Source: DATJKD01 sp963728295 (GTDB taxonomy: Bacteria; Pseudomonadota; Gammaproteobacteria; Steroidobacterales; Steroidobacteraceae). Taken from it: 64,000 nt of DNA. The stretch lies in assembly GCA_963728295.1 (NCBI GenBank), contig CAVSKB010000011.1, forward strand, positions 496,001 through 560,000, read 5' to 3'. The notes beneath the pieces were generated by a model. The model was not told the origin of the DNA. It was given only the letters and a program-made list of their open reading frames with translations, and did no database searches. A program made the translations under genes and the position numbers. Positions within the stretch are counted from its first letter, which is position 1, and every line of letters starts with the position of its first letter. Below, in pieces: positions 36,310-45,074 of the stretch.

Positions 36310-37320
36310 ATGAGCAGCATTCGGGTCAATCGCCGCATAGTGCTCGTCGCGCGGCCGGCGGGCCTGCCGTCGCCGCTGAATTTCGCACGCGACGACCAGC
36401 CCGTGGACGAGCCGACGGATGGCCAATTTCTCGTCCGCAACCTGTTCCTGTCCATTGATCCGGCACAACGCGGCTGGGTCAACGCGAGCGCCAACTACTC
36501 CGATCCGGTCCCGATCGGCGGCGTCATGCGGTCGCTGGCGGTTGGCATCGTCGAAGCGTCGCGGAATCCGCGGATCGCCGTCGGCGATCACCTGTATGGG
36601 TGGTTCGGCTGGCAGGACCTCTGCGTCGCATCCGAGGCCCTTGTGCTGCGAAAGGTGAACCCGGGCGACGGGCCCGTGAGCACCGCGCTCGGCATCCTGG
36701 GCATCACGGGAATTACGGCGTACCTGGCATTGATCGAAATTGGTCAGCCGAAGTCCGGCGAAACGGTATTGGTCTCTACTGCGGCCGGTGCCGTCGGCAG
36801 CATTGTCGGGCAGATCGCGCGCCGCCTCGGCTGTCATGTTGTCGGGCTGACCGGCTCTGCCGCGAAAGCATCTCGCTGCGTCGCTGAGTTCGGATATCAC
36901 TCGGCCATCGATTACAAGGCAGGCCTGGGCGCCGACGTGATGAGGATGCACTGTCCCCGCGGCGTCGACGTCTACTTCGACAATACGTCGGGCGAAATCG
37001 CCGATGCAGTCTGGCCGCTGCTCAACGTTCGCGGACGGATCGTGCAGTGCGGGACGGCGTCCGTTCCGGCGTGGGATCCCCCGCCCCTCGGCCCACGGCG
37101 GGACCGCGAGATTCTCGTCAAGCGGCTCCGGCACCAGGGCTTCATCATATTTGACCATGTCGCCCGCTTTCCGGAGGCGGCGACTCAGCTTGCCGCCTGG
37201 CTGCGGGAAGGAGTCCTTGTCTACCGGGAAGACATCGAGCATGGGCTCGATCGTGCGCCGGAGGCGCTTGCAGCGCTTTACCGCGGGGAGAACCAGGGCA
37301 AAAAGATCATTCAGGTTTGA
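36310..37320 (+). CDS. NADP-dependent MDR oxidoreductase, CurA/PTGR-like
   Basis: A 336-residue zinc-free medium-chain reductase starting MSSIRVNRRIVLVARPAG, with DPAQRGWVNA, TAAGAVGSIVGQIARRLGC (NADPH loop), VDVYFDNTSGE and EDIEHGLDRAPEALAALYRGENQGKKIIQV. Members reduce alpha,beta-unsaturated ketones or aldehydes. The open frame extends upstream to 36163, but homology begins at the ATG at 36310. It precedes a crotonase by 43 bp. Confidence 0.87.
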   Translation: MSSIRVNRRIVLVARPAGLPSPLNFARDDQPVDEPTDGQFLVRNLFLSIDPAQRGWVNASANYSDPVPIGGVMRSLAVGIVEASRNPRIAVGDHLYGWFGWQDLCVASEALVLRKVNPGDGPVSTALGILGITGITAYLALIEIGQPKSGETVLVSTAAGAVGSIVGQIARRLGCHVVGLTGSAAKASRCVAEFGYHSAIDYKAGLGADVMRMHCPRGVDVYFDNTSGEIADAVWPLLNVRGRIVQCGTASVPAWDPPPLGPRRDREILVKRLRHQGFIIFDHVARFPEAATQLAAWLREGVLVYREDIEHGLDRAPEALAALYRGENQGKKIIQV

Positions 37321-37363
37321 CGCCGACGCAAGCAAACTCTGCAACCGAGCATGGATACAAGCA

Positions 37364-38155
37364 ATGCACACATACGCGAGCCTGCGGCTCGAGATGGACG
37401 GCCACGTGACCAGGCTGACGTTGAATCGCCCCGAGGTGCTCAATGCCATCGACGAGGAGATGCATGCGGATCTTCTCGATGCGCTGCTGCACATCCGCGG
37501 ACAGGACGAGATCCGCGTCGTGCTGTTTGCGGGCGAGGGCAGGGCTTTTTCGGCGGGCGGTGACCTGAACGAGGTAGTGAGCCTCCAGGCGGACGTCGCC
37601 AAGCGGACACGGTTCTGCGAGACTGGGCAGCGCATCATCCACGCTCTGCTCGACCTCCCTGTCCCGGTCGTCGTCGCCCTGCAGGGCGACGCGATGGGTC
37701 TCGGCGCATCGATCGCTCTCAGCGGGGACATCATCGTCGCGAGCCGGACAGCCCGTATCGCCGACCCGCACGTGAAAGTGGGCCTGGTCGCGGGCGACGG
37801 CGGCGTTCTCTTCTGGCCCGCCTCGATCGGGATGCATCGGGCGCGGCGCTATCTGCTGACGGGCGATCTGCTCTCTGCGGAGGATGCGTGGACATTCGGA
37901 CTCGTGACGGATCTGGTGGACACGCCCGAGGAGACCCTGCCCGCGGCCCGCAAGATCGCCGACAAGATCGCGTCCCTGCCTCCAATTGCCGTGCGCGGTA
38001 CGAAGCGGTCGCTCAACGCTCTCATGAAGGCGCGCGCCAACGAGGCATTCGATCTGTCGATGGCGCACGAATTCCGTTCAGGCGGCTCCGAGGACATCCT
38101 GGAGGCTGTCAAGGCATTTAAGGAGAAGCGTAAGCCCGTCTACCGCAATCGTTGA
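37364..38155 (+). CDS. Crotonase-family protein lacking the hydratase glutamates
   Basis: A 263-residue crotonase with LTLNRPEVLNAIDEEM and AFSAGGDLNEV. Where hydratases have their two glutamates the sequence reads GLGASIALSGD and ADPHVKVGLVAGDGG, so both are replaced. This DPHVxxGLVAGDGG branch is common next to ACAD clusters and may act as an isomerase, a hydrolase or a ring-opening lyase. The ATG at 37364 is set by homology (MHTYASLRLEMDGHV). It follows the MDR gene, probably in the same transcript. Confidence 0.83.
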   Translation: MHTYASLRLEMDGHVTRLTLNRPEVLNAIDEEMHADLLDALLHIRGQDEIRVVLFAGEGRAFSAGGDLNEVVSLQADVAKRTRFCETGQRIIHALLDLPVPVVVALQGDAMGLGASIALSGDIIVASRTARIADPHVKVGLVAGDGGVLFWPASIGMHRARRYLLTGDLLSAEDAWTFGLVTDLVDTPEETLPAARKIADKIASLPPIAVRGTKRSLNALMKARANEAFDLSMAHEFRSGGSEDILEAVKAFKEKRKPVYRNR

Positions 38156-38178
38156 CCCCGGACCGGGCCGGCTCCGTG

Positions 38179-39264
38179 CTATTCCCTGGCAACTGACTTC
38201 GCCGGATTCCAGACAGCGAATCTCTCGCCGTTTATCGACGTGCCCGCGTACGAGGACGTCTCGGCAAACCGCAGAAAATCTGCGGGAAAATTCAGCTTCG
38301 GGCGGGAAGCCTTGTCGAGCACGGTCATTTGCGCCGCGCTCAACGTTACGTCGAGCGCTCCCAGGTTATCCTCGAGTTGAGAGAGTGTGCGTGCTCCCAG
38401 GATCGGTGACACGACGCCAGGCTGCCGTCGCAACCATGCGAGCGCGCATCGGGCCGGCGTCGTGTTGGCCTCGACTGCTGTCGCGAGCAGGGCGTCGACC
38501 ACGCGGAACGCGTCGTCGTTGATGTTGCGTTTCACCGATGCCGAACGGCCGGGAGAGTCGGCGTCGGTGGACGAGCGGGTGTATTTGCCGCTCAAGAACC
38601 CCGAACGAAGCGGTGACCATGGCGTGACACCGAGCCCGAACTCGAGTGCCATGGGTATGAGCTCTCCTTCGACCGTTCGTTCGAGGAGCGAATACTCGAT
38701 TTGCAGGGCAACGAGCGGTGCCCAGTTACGGGTGAGTGCGATCGTCTGCGCCTGCGCGGTGCGCCAGGCGGGCGTGTCCGAGAATCCAACGTACCTGACC
38801 TTGCCGGCACACACGAGGTCGTCGAGGGCGCGCATCGTTTCCTCGATGGGTGTGAATCGGTCGGACCAGTGCTGCCAGTAGAGGTCGAGATAATCCGTGC
38901 CAAGCCGGTGCAACGACCGCTCACACGCGTGGACTATGGCCTTGCGGCTTGCGCCGCCGGTGTTCGGGTCGCCGGAAGACATGCTGCCACCGAACTTCGT
39001 TGCGATTACCAGGCGGTGCCGACGCGAGGGGTCACGCGCCAGATACCCGCCGATGATCTCCTCGGAGCGGCCCGCGTTGTAGATATTCGCCGTGTCTACG
39101 AAGTTTCCGCCATGGCCGACATAGTGATCCAGAATGAGCTCGGCTGTTGCAGCATCGCATCCGATGCCGAATTCTTCACCGAACGTCATGGCCCCCAGGC
39201 AGAAGGGACTGACCCGCAGGCCTGAACGTCCAAGCGTCACGTACTCGTCGAGGGACATGGTCAT
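38179..39264 (-). CDS. Aldo/keto reductase
   Basis: A 361-residue aldo/keto reductase. The tetrad is visible: Asp and Tyr in FVDTANIYNAGRSEE, Lys in VIATKFGG, and His in LYWQHW. The C-terminal cofactor segment is PILGARTLSQLEDNLGALD. It would reduce a ketone or aldehyde with NADPH. Two ATGs (39264 and 39258) are both possible. It diverges from the Rieske oxygenase gene across 115 bp containing a promoter and a CTAGCG-like motif. Confidence 0.88.
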   Translation of the reverse strand: MTMSLDEYVTLGRSGLRVSPFCLGAMTFGEEFGIGCDAATAELILDHYVGHGGNFVDTANIYNAGRSEEIIGGYLARDPSRRHRLVIATKFGGSMSSGDPNTGGASRKAIVHACERSLHRLGTDYLDLYWQHWSDRFTPIEETMRALDDLVCAGKVRYVGFSDTPAWRTAQAQTIALTRNWAPLVALQIEYSLLERTVEGELIPMALEFGLGVTPWSPLRSGFLSGKYTRSSTDADSPGRSASVKRNINDDAFRVVDALLATAVEANTTPARCALAWLRRQPGVVSPILGARTLSQLEDNLGALDVTLSAAQMTVLDKASRPKLNFPADFLRFAETSSYAGTSINGERFAVWNPAKSVARE

Positions 39265-39301
39265 TGTCTCCGTTGATCAGATCGTTGCCGCGACTCGCTG
39301 C

Positions 39302-39342
39302 TTGTAAAACCAGTATCCGTTTCGTAATGTAGCGAACTATAA
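39302..39342 (+). promoter_or_regulatory. Sigma-70-like promoter with CTAGCG-type motif
   Basis: TTGTAA (39302-39307), a 17-base spacer and TAATGT (39325-39330) form a good promoter facing the Rieske oxygenase operon. The -10 continues as AGCGAACTATAA, matching the recurrent motif and containing the inverted repeat TAG-N4-CTA. A regulator could act at the transcription start. Confidence 0.5.
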
Positions 39343-39379
39343 GACATTCCCACGCGCACCGGGTCCCCAGGAACACTTG

Positions 39380-40699
39380 ATGGCCAGCGCCGTCCAGCTC
39401 TTACCTTCCTACCGTTCACGGTACCTGTGGCTCGACCGGGAACGAGGCCGGTTTCTGGTCCACCGGTCCGCGTACACGAGTCCCGAGATTTTCGACGAAG
39501 AGAAGCGGCGGGTTCTGCGTCGCTCGTGGATCGTACTTGGACACGAATCGGAGATCCGGGACAAGGGCGATTTCACCGTCCGGACCGTGATCGATCGGGA
39601 GCTGATCTTCAATCGGGACGTGGACGGGAAGGTGAACGCCTTTTTCAATACCTGCCGTCACCGCGGCGTGGCTATCTGCCGCGAGCCGAGGGGAAATCGC
39701 AAGCGCTTCGTCTGCCCCTATCACGGCTGGGCATATCGGAGCTCGGGCGAGCTGTTCGATCAGCATGCCAGCTACGGGTACGGCGAGCGATTCAACGAGG
39801 ATGGCTTCTACGATCTACGGCGTGTGCCGAGGATCGGATACACGCGCGGGCTTCTACTTCGTCAATTTCGATCCCGACGCCATTCCGCTCGACGATTACC
39901 TTGCCGACGCTGGTCCGATGCTCGACGCCATTGCCGATCAGTCGGCCGTCGGGATGGAAGTCGTCCGTGGGTGCCACGAGTACGAAATCAAGGCGAACTA
40001 CAAGCTGATCTGCGAGAACAGTTACGACGGCTACCACCTCGACCTGACGCACTCCAGCTACGTCGACTACATGCGCACGATGATGCAGGGCATCCCGGTC
40101 TCGGCGATGAACATTCATGGGCAGCGCGCGCAGTCTCGGCAACGGCCACGCGTGCTTCGAACTGGAGATTCCGACGGGCCGGCCGGTGGCGCAGTGGCTG
40201 CCGGTGTGGGGCGAAGAGGCGAGGATGGCGATCGAAGCCAAGAAGACGGAGCTGGAAACACGTCTTGGAAAGGCCCGGGCCGACAGGATCGCCGTGACCA
40301 ATCGGAACATGGTCATCTTCCCGAACTCGATCATCAACGATCAGCAAACAGTGTTGCTCCGCACGGTGACGCCGACGGCACACAATCGAATGATCATCCG
40401 GGCCTGGTCGATCGGTCCGGTGGACGAGGGGCCCGTGCTGCGGCGTATCCGTAACGAAGGTGCCCTGTCGTTTCTCGGGCCAGGCGGCTTCGCGACTCCG
40501 GACGACGTCGAGATGCTCGAGCTATGCCAGAAGGGGTTCGAGAGCTCCGATGTCGAATGGAACGACATCTCAAAGGGTTTCCGGCCGGACGAGAACACGC
40601 TGCACGACGATGGATGAGCATTTCGACAACGAGTTGCAGATGCGTGCCTACTGGTTGCGGTGGGACGAGCTCATGAGCGCGCCGGAGCATCGTGCGTGA
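39380..40699 (+). pseudogene. Rieske ring-hydroxylating oxygenase alpha subunit, three frameshifts
   Basis: The Rieske cluster ligands are clear (CRHRGVAIC...CPYHGWAY), as is the mononuclear-iron motif NSYDGYHLDLTH. Three frames are needed: frame 1 to IGYTRG, frame 2 from FYFVNFDPDAIPL to AMNIHG, frame 3 from SARSLGNGHACFELE to TLHDD, then a last shift to EHFDNELQMRAYWLRWDELM. Removing one G from GGG at 39848-39850, one from GGG at 40119-40121 and one from GG at 40612-40613 restores a single protein of about 438 residues. Its repaired stop overlaps the GTG of the beta subunit (GTGA), which supports that end. Homopolymer sequencing error or real decay are both possible. Confidence 0.82.
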
Positions 40700-41193
40700 G
40701 TGCCGGGTTGCTGCGCCGGCTCGAGGTCGAGGACTTCCTCTACCGCGAAGCGGCGCTTCTCGACGATTGGAAGCTCAAGGAGTGGCTGGAGCTCTTCTCG
40801 CCGCGTGCGCGCTACGAGGTCGCGCCCACCGGCGAGGCGGATGCCGGCAGCATGTCCTCGGCGGAGTCGCTGTTCCTCGTTGCCGACGACCGCGAACGGC
40901 TTGAGCAGCGCGTCATTCGGCTGCGCAAACCGCAGGCGCATGCGGAGTATCCACATTCGAGGGTTCGCCACCTCTACAGCAACGTGCGCATCATCGAAGA
41001 AAGCGGCGACAGCATGGAGGTGAACTCCAACTTCGTCACGTTCCGCACCAAGCGAGGCTTCACAGCGACGTACATGGGCTGGCACCGCTGGGTCCTCGTT
41101 CGCGACGGTGACAATTTCCTGATCGAGCTGAAGCGCACCATTCTCGACCTCGACGGGCTGGTGCCTCAGGGGAAGGTGTCGCTGCTGCTCTGA
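40696..41193 (+). CDS. Ring-hydroxylating oxygenase beta subunit
   Basis: A 165-residue NTF2-fold protein of the aromatic-ring-hydroxylating dioxygenase beta family: FLYREAALLDDWKLKEWLELF, PHSRVRHLYSNVRI, NSNFVTFRTKRG and NFLIELKRTILDLDGL. It packs against the alpha subunit as a structural component of the oxygenase hexamer. The GTG start overlaps the repaired alpha stop. No ferredoxin or reductase partner is encoded beside it, so electrons must come from elsewhere; the ferredoxin at 57.6 kb is a housekeeping type. Confidence 0.85.
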   Translation: MSAGLLRRLEVEDFLYREAALLDDWKLKEWLELFSPRARYEVAPTGEADAGSMSSAESLFLVADDRERLEQRVIRLRKPQAHAEYPHSRVRHLYSNVRIIEESGDSMEVNSNFVTFRTKRGFTATYMGWHRWVLVRDGDNFLIELKRTILDLDGLVPQGKVSLLL

Positions 41194-41224
41194 TGGCGCC
41201 GCCCGAAATCACGAGGACCACTCC

Positions 41225-41709
41225 ATGCCGCTGCCACCAGCGCTGCCCGAGGGCACGACGATGTTGCCAAAGGGCACGTTCGACGGACGGGTCGTCGCCA
41301 TCACCGGCGGGGGCACCGGATTGGGAAAGGCGTTCGGCCTGGAGTTCGCGAGGCTCGGCGGCTGCCAAGGGGGAGTCCACAACCTCACATACTCGCTCGC
41401 GGTGGAGTGGGCGCCCTACGGGATCCGCGTGAGCGCGCTGGTGCCCGGATACTTCCCGCACGAGGATCTGCCAAGGGAAGTCCTCGAGGCGAACGTAGGA
41501 TCGTCAGCGGGGATGAATACACCGGCGCAGCGGCTCGGCCGGCCGCACGAGCTCGCGTGGGCGGCAACCTACCTGTGCTCGCCGTTCGCGGCGATGGTGA
41601 CGGGTCGATCTTCGTGATGGACGGCGCCATGTCGCTGGCGCACGGTCCAAGACCGCCGCCTTTCGCTCCCGTGCGCGAGCAGCTCGGGCGCCCGCCCTTC
41701 ACGACCTAG
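41225..41709 (+). pseudogene. SDR with internal deletion and 3' frameshift
   Basis: The N-terminus, GRVVAITGGGTGLGKAFGLEFARLGG, is a normal NAD(P) loop, but it jumps straight to GGVHNLTYSLAVEWAPYGIRVSALVPGYF. About 130 residues, including the NNAG strand and most of the active site, are missing. Short TCGGCG-like repeats at the junction suggest slippage or recombination, which is inference. The frame then stops early at TGRSS, while SIFVMDGAMSLAHGP follows in another frame; one missing base near 41602 explains it. The protein would have been a DECR-like SDR of about 290 residues serving the Rieske operon. As it stands it cannot be active. Confidence 0.78.
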
Positions 41710-42236
41710 CGGCCACGCTCCTCGCGGTTGTCGCCGTTGCCTCCGCCTGGCACGGCGTCCATCGAGATTAGCTGCTGCTTCATCTTGTAGAGCACCGTCT
41801 CGGCGCGACTGATGTCATTGCGCCCAATGCCATTGAGGATCTGGTCATTGACCTTTGTCGCAATCGACTGGATGTCTGCGAGCAGCTTCGTGCCCTTCGG
41901 GGTCATCACCACGCGCTTGGCGCGGCGATCGGTAGGATCAGGCTGCCTCTTCACCAGGCCACCAGCCTCGAGCCGATCGATGAGGCCACCGAGAGTGACC
42001 TTGCCCACGTCCATTACCTTGGCGAGCTCGGTCTGCATCATCCCCTGTCCGTTGTGGCGGGAAAGGTTGGCGAGCACCCACCACTGCGAACGCGTTACAC
42101 CCATGGGCCGGAGCGCCTTGTCAACGACGGTGCGACGCAGCCTCGAGACATCATGGATCAAAAAGCCGATCCGAAAAGGGTGTTCTTCTTTTGCCACGGT
42201 TACAGCGTCTCCTACTTGCGGAACTACGAGAATCAT
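41706..42236 (-). CDS. MarR-family transcriptional regulator
   Basis: A 176-residue winged-helix protein: RTVVDKALRPMGVTRSQWWVLANL, QTELAKVMDVGKVTLGGLIDRLEAGGLVKRQPDPTDRRAKRVVMT (recognition helix and wing) and a C-terminal dimerisation helix. MarR proteins usually repress a neighbouring operon and are released by a phenolic or lipophilic ligand or CoA ester. It is divergent from the LDI-like gene, and the palindrome at 42398 is its likely operator. The ATG at 42236 has no clear ribosome site; a GTG at 42197 (MAKEEHPFRIG) with GGAG upstream is an alternative start. Confidence 0.87.
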   Translation of the reverse strand: MILVVPQVGDAVTVAKEEHPFRIGFLIHDVSRLRRTVVDKALRPMGVTRSQWWVLANLSRHNGQGMMQTELAKVMDVGKVTLGGLIDRLEAGGLVKRQPDPTDRRAKRVVMTPKGTKLLADIQSIATKVNDQILNGIGRNDISRAETVLYKMKQQLISMDAVPGGGNGDNREERGR

Positions 42237-42244
42237 ACCAAAAC

Positions 42245-42253
42245 TTACTATAC
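42245..42253. promoter_or_regulatory. Possible half-site near the marR promoter
   Basis: TTACTATAC resembles the GTACTAT arm of the palindrome at 42398-42418 and sits just upstream of the MarR gene; its reverse strand supplies a TATAGT -10 candidate. It could mediate autoregulation. The site is short, so chance similarity is possible. Confidence 0.25.
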
Positions 42254-42397
42254 AAAATCGAGCATATTGTGCGGCGCGTCACCGAAAGTCTACCTGCGGT
42301 AGCAGGCGCCGTGCTTCATTGGCGTGTTCGGGGCTGCTTTCGATGCTGCAGCGCGGTTTATGCAGCGGAAACTTCACCTTTAACGGTGCACTCACTG

Positions 42398-42418
42398 ATA
42401 GTACGAACGCTGTACTAT
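42398..42418. promoter_or_regulatory. Palindrome, probable MarR operator of the LDI-like gene
   Basis: ATAGTAC (42398-42404) and GTACTAT (42412-42418) are exact inverted repeats around a 7-base spacer. The right arm overlaps TATAAC (42416-42421), a -10 candidate for the gene at 42457. The position and symmetry fit a MarR dimer that blocks the promoter. Confidence 0.5.
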
Positions 42419-42456
42419 AACGATTACTACAGAATGTTGCGGACCGGGAGACGCCG

Positions 42457-44412
42457 ATGGCAACTGCCGCCGATTCGACACTCGCACGCCACGAGCCGGC
42501 CCGACACGAGCCGATCGGCGATGACTATGGTTCTGCACCGGTAAGCGGGCGTCTTCTGCGTCGGACCGCTGTCGTCTACGTGGCGTTGTTGGGCCTGGGA
42601 TTGCTGCCCGTCATTCTGCATGCGCCGGCTTCGTACCAGGCCGCCGGACTGGGACTGATTTTCCCCGGCGGAGGATTTCTGGCAATCGGTGGATGGGGCT
42701 ACCTGCTCTTCGTGGGGAGCCTTCTGCTGATGCTGCTTGCGATAGCGCTCATGCTGCTGACGGCGAACGTTGCGGCGCCCTTGCTCATCTGGCTCGGAAG
42801 CGCCCTTCTGTCCGCGACGCTTGCGGCTGGCAGCATCGTGCCAAGCGCTCCGGTCACGGTGCTGGCGCTCGTGCTTGCATTCATCGCATGGGCCGCCTAC
42901 ACGCATCGAGCCGCGCTGCAGAGGGAGATGGCGCACCGGGCGCTCCGGAACGCGTATCTGCCGCTCGCCGAGCGGCAGGTACTCGAGCGTGCCTCGCCGC
43001 GAGCGACACCGGGCGCCCGCGAGCTGACCGCGGAGGACCTCGCGCATCTGCGCTTTGCGCTTGACCGCGGCCTGCAGCCGGCCGAATCGCTCCAAGGCTT
43101 CGACGTCATCGAGCAGTTTCAGACTTCCTCGGTGCGATACCAGATCAACAATCTGCTCTGGGCGCTGCAGATTGCACAATGTCACTACACGCCGAATTTC
43201 CACGGGTATCTGTCGCAGGCGCAGCGCAACCTGATCGACAAGCTCATGGTTCCGAAGGTCTGGAAATGGTGGCGATGGGAGAGCCTGTGGGGCAATTTCA
43301 GCCTGAAAGCCGACCCGATCGCCAAGGACAACATCATGTTCGGCGGGTTCTCGAGCGCCCACATCGCGCTGTATACCGCGAACACCGGCGATGATCGCTA
43401 TCTGCAGCCCGGCTCTCTTTCCTTTCGCCTGAACCGCTTTCGTACCTACCGTCACGACCTGCACACGATTCTCCGCGCCGGGCGTCGCAATCACGAGATC
43501 GCCGTCTATGCGCCGCTCTATCCGTGCGAACCGAAGCTGACGTACAGCGCCTGCAACCTGCAGGGCAATTTTGCTCATCTGGTGGCCGACCGGATATTCG
43601 GGACCAACGCGCGGCAGGAACTCGTAGAACGCCTGCGTCCCATGCATGTGACTGAAATGTTGTGCCGGGACGGCGTCGTGCACGCAGGACGCGTCACACC
43701 CCTCGGAATCCGTATCCCCGTCTATACGAGCAACCAGGTCGAGGCGCTCTGGGGGTGGATGGCAAGCGCATTCTTCCCCGACCTGTCGCGGCGCGTCTGG
43801 GCAACGCTGCGACACGAACACCTGAGCTTCGACGCCAGCGGTGGCATCACCATCGCCACGAAGAGCTATGACCGGATGGACATGGGGAACTATCGGAAAA
43901 GCGAGGCGGGCCCGTACACGCAGTTCCTGGTTCTGGCTCGGGAACAAGGCGACGATGAAGTTGCAGACGCGATCCTGCGAAAACTCGACTGTGAGTACGA
44001 ACGTCTGGAAAGCAACGGCACGGTGTCATACGGCAAGGCTTCGATCTACAACATGGCGTACATGATCATGGGCAGAATCATGCGCACCGGGGACGTGCGT
44101 CATATGATCCTCGACGGACCGCCTTCGTCTGCGCTGAGCGGCCCGGTGTTGACCGGGGCGACTTATCCGGACGTACTCGTCGCAAAGGCTTTCAGCGACG
44201 GTGGCGATCTGAACCTCGTGCTGTATCCAGGCGGGCCGCCATCGAGGCATCGGCTTCGAGTCGAGCGCCTGCACCCGGGACGTGCGTATGCGGTGGCGTC
44301 CGGGGAGGAGCGGGGTTCTGTCGTCGCCGATGCGGACGGGTGCGCGTCGATCGACGTGTGGCTCGGCGAGGGGCGCACCGAGGTCCGGTTGGCAGATGTC
44401 GGACCCGGATGA
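42457..44412 (+). CDS. Membrane-anchored linalool dehydratase/isomerase-like protein
   Basis: A 651-residue protein. Residues about 36-148 hold four hydrophobic segments; residues about 210-545 resemble the (alpha,alpha)6 barrel of Castellaniella linalool dehydratase/isomerase (LinD). Shared landmarks, recalled by eye, are VRYQINNLLWAL, VWKWW, DPIAKDNIMF, YPCEPKLTYSACN and FLVLAREQGDDE. The CEP Cys-Glu (357-358) and a second Cys nine residues later (366) match residues known to be catalytic in LinD. The LinD His after NIMYKG is Phe298 here, with a His at 302. A beta-rich tail follows. LinD is a secreted periplasmic enzyme; basic residues before TM1 and after TM4 suggest this domain is cytoplasmic. 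The reaction (allylic alcohol dehydration or isomerisation) is inferred. Confidence 0.75.
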   Translation: MATAADSTLARHEPARHEPIGDDYGSAPVSGRLLRRTAVVYVALLGLGLLPVILHAPASYQAAGLGLIFPGGGFLAIGGWGYLLFVGSLLLMLLAIALMLLTANVAAPLLIWLGSALLSATLAAGSIVPSAPVTVLALVLAFIAWAAYTHRAALQREMAHRALRNAYLPLAERQVLERASPRATPGARELTAEDLAHLRFALDRGLQPAESLQGFDVIEQFQTSSVRYQINNLLWALQIAQCHYTPNFHGYLSQAQRNLIDKLMVPKVWKWWRWESLWGNFSLKADPIAKDNIMFGGFSSAHIALYTANTGDDRYLQPGSLSFRLNRFRTYRHDLHTILRAGRRNHEIAVYAPLYPCEPKLTYSACNLQGNFAHLVADRIFGTNARQELVERLRPMHVTEMLCRDGVVHAGRVTPLGIRIPVYTSNQVEALWGWMASAFFPDLSRRVWATLRHEHLSFDASGGITIATKSYDRMDMGNYRKSEAGPYTQFLVLAREQGDDEVADAILRKLDCEYERLESNGTVSYGKASIYNMAYMIMGRIMRTGDVRHMILDGPPSSALSGPVLTGATYPDVLVAKAFSDGGDLNLVLYPGGPPSRHRLRVERLHPGRAYAVASGEERGSVVADADGCASIDVWLGEGRTEVRLADVGPG

Positions 44413-45022
44413 AACTACGGTTCGGCGCGAATCCGGCGCACCGGCGCGGCGTGCCTGGACGGGAATCGCGGTGGCTCTTGCGGTTGGAGCCGCGGCGATC
44501 ATCGGCGCGAGAATGCTGCGTCCAGCCCCGCAGCTGCGGGGCACTCCGGTCGAATTCGAGTTGCGGGATACCGGCGGACGGGTCGTGTCCGATCGCACGC
44601 TCCGCGGGCGGCCGTATGCGATCCTGTTCGGATTCACTCGCTGCCCCGATGTGTGCCCGACGACCCTGACGAGAATCGCGCAGGCGCGCGCCGTGCTGGA
44701 CGCGGGGCCGGCCGCTCTGCAGGTCATGTTCGTTGGTATTGATACGCAGCACGACAGTCCCGGACTGCTCGATCAGTACCTGTCCCAGCTGGCTCCTGCC
44801 ACGAAGGGGCTGACCGGAACACCCGAGCAGATCGAGCGGGCAGCGCAGGCCTTCGCCGTCTACTATCGACGAGTCCCGGTCGGCGAGGCGAACGATTTCA
44901 CTTTCGACCATGCCGCGACCGTGTTCCTCGTGGACCGCGATGGCCGCGTGGTCGACACGATCGGCACCACTGATCCGCAGGACGTGCTGACCGGCAAGCT
45001 GCGCCGTCTGAGTCGGTCCTGA
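44396..45022 (+). CDS. SCO1/SenC/PrrC family protein
   Basis: A 208-residue thioredoxin-fold protein anchored by one N-terminal membrane segment (about residues 21-40). It has the copper-binding CxxxC in FTRCPDVCPTTL and the distal His in FTFDHAATVFLVD. SCO proteins load copper into the CuA site of cytochrome oxidase or act as thiol reductases outside the membrane. The ATG lies 17 bases inside the end of the LDI-like gene, so the two are translated together. No cytochrome oxidase gene is near, hence a dedicated role with the LDI-like protein is possible. Confidence 0.88.
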   Translation: MSDPDETTVRRESGAPARRAWTGIAVALAVGAAAIIGARMLRPAPQLRGTPVEFELRDTGGRVVSDRTLRGRPYAILFGFTRCPDVCPTTLTRIAQARAVLDAGPAALQVMFVGIDTQHDSPGLLDQYLSQLAPATKGLTGTPEQIERAAQAFAVYYRRVPVGEANDFTFDHAATVFLVDRDGRVVDTIGTTDPQDVLTGKLRRLSRS

Positions 45023-45074
45023 ATCCGTGTCCAGGGTTGCCACACGTGGAACGCACCGTTTCCCCGCAGCCAGA

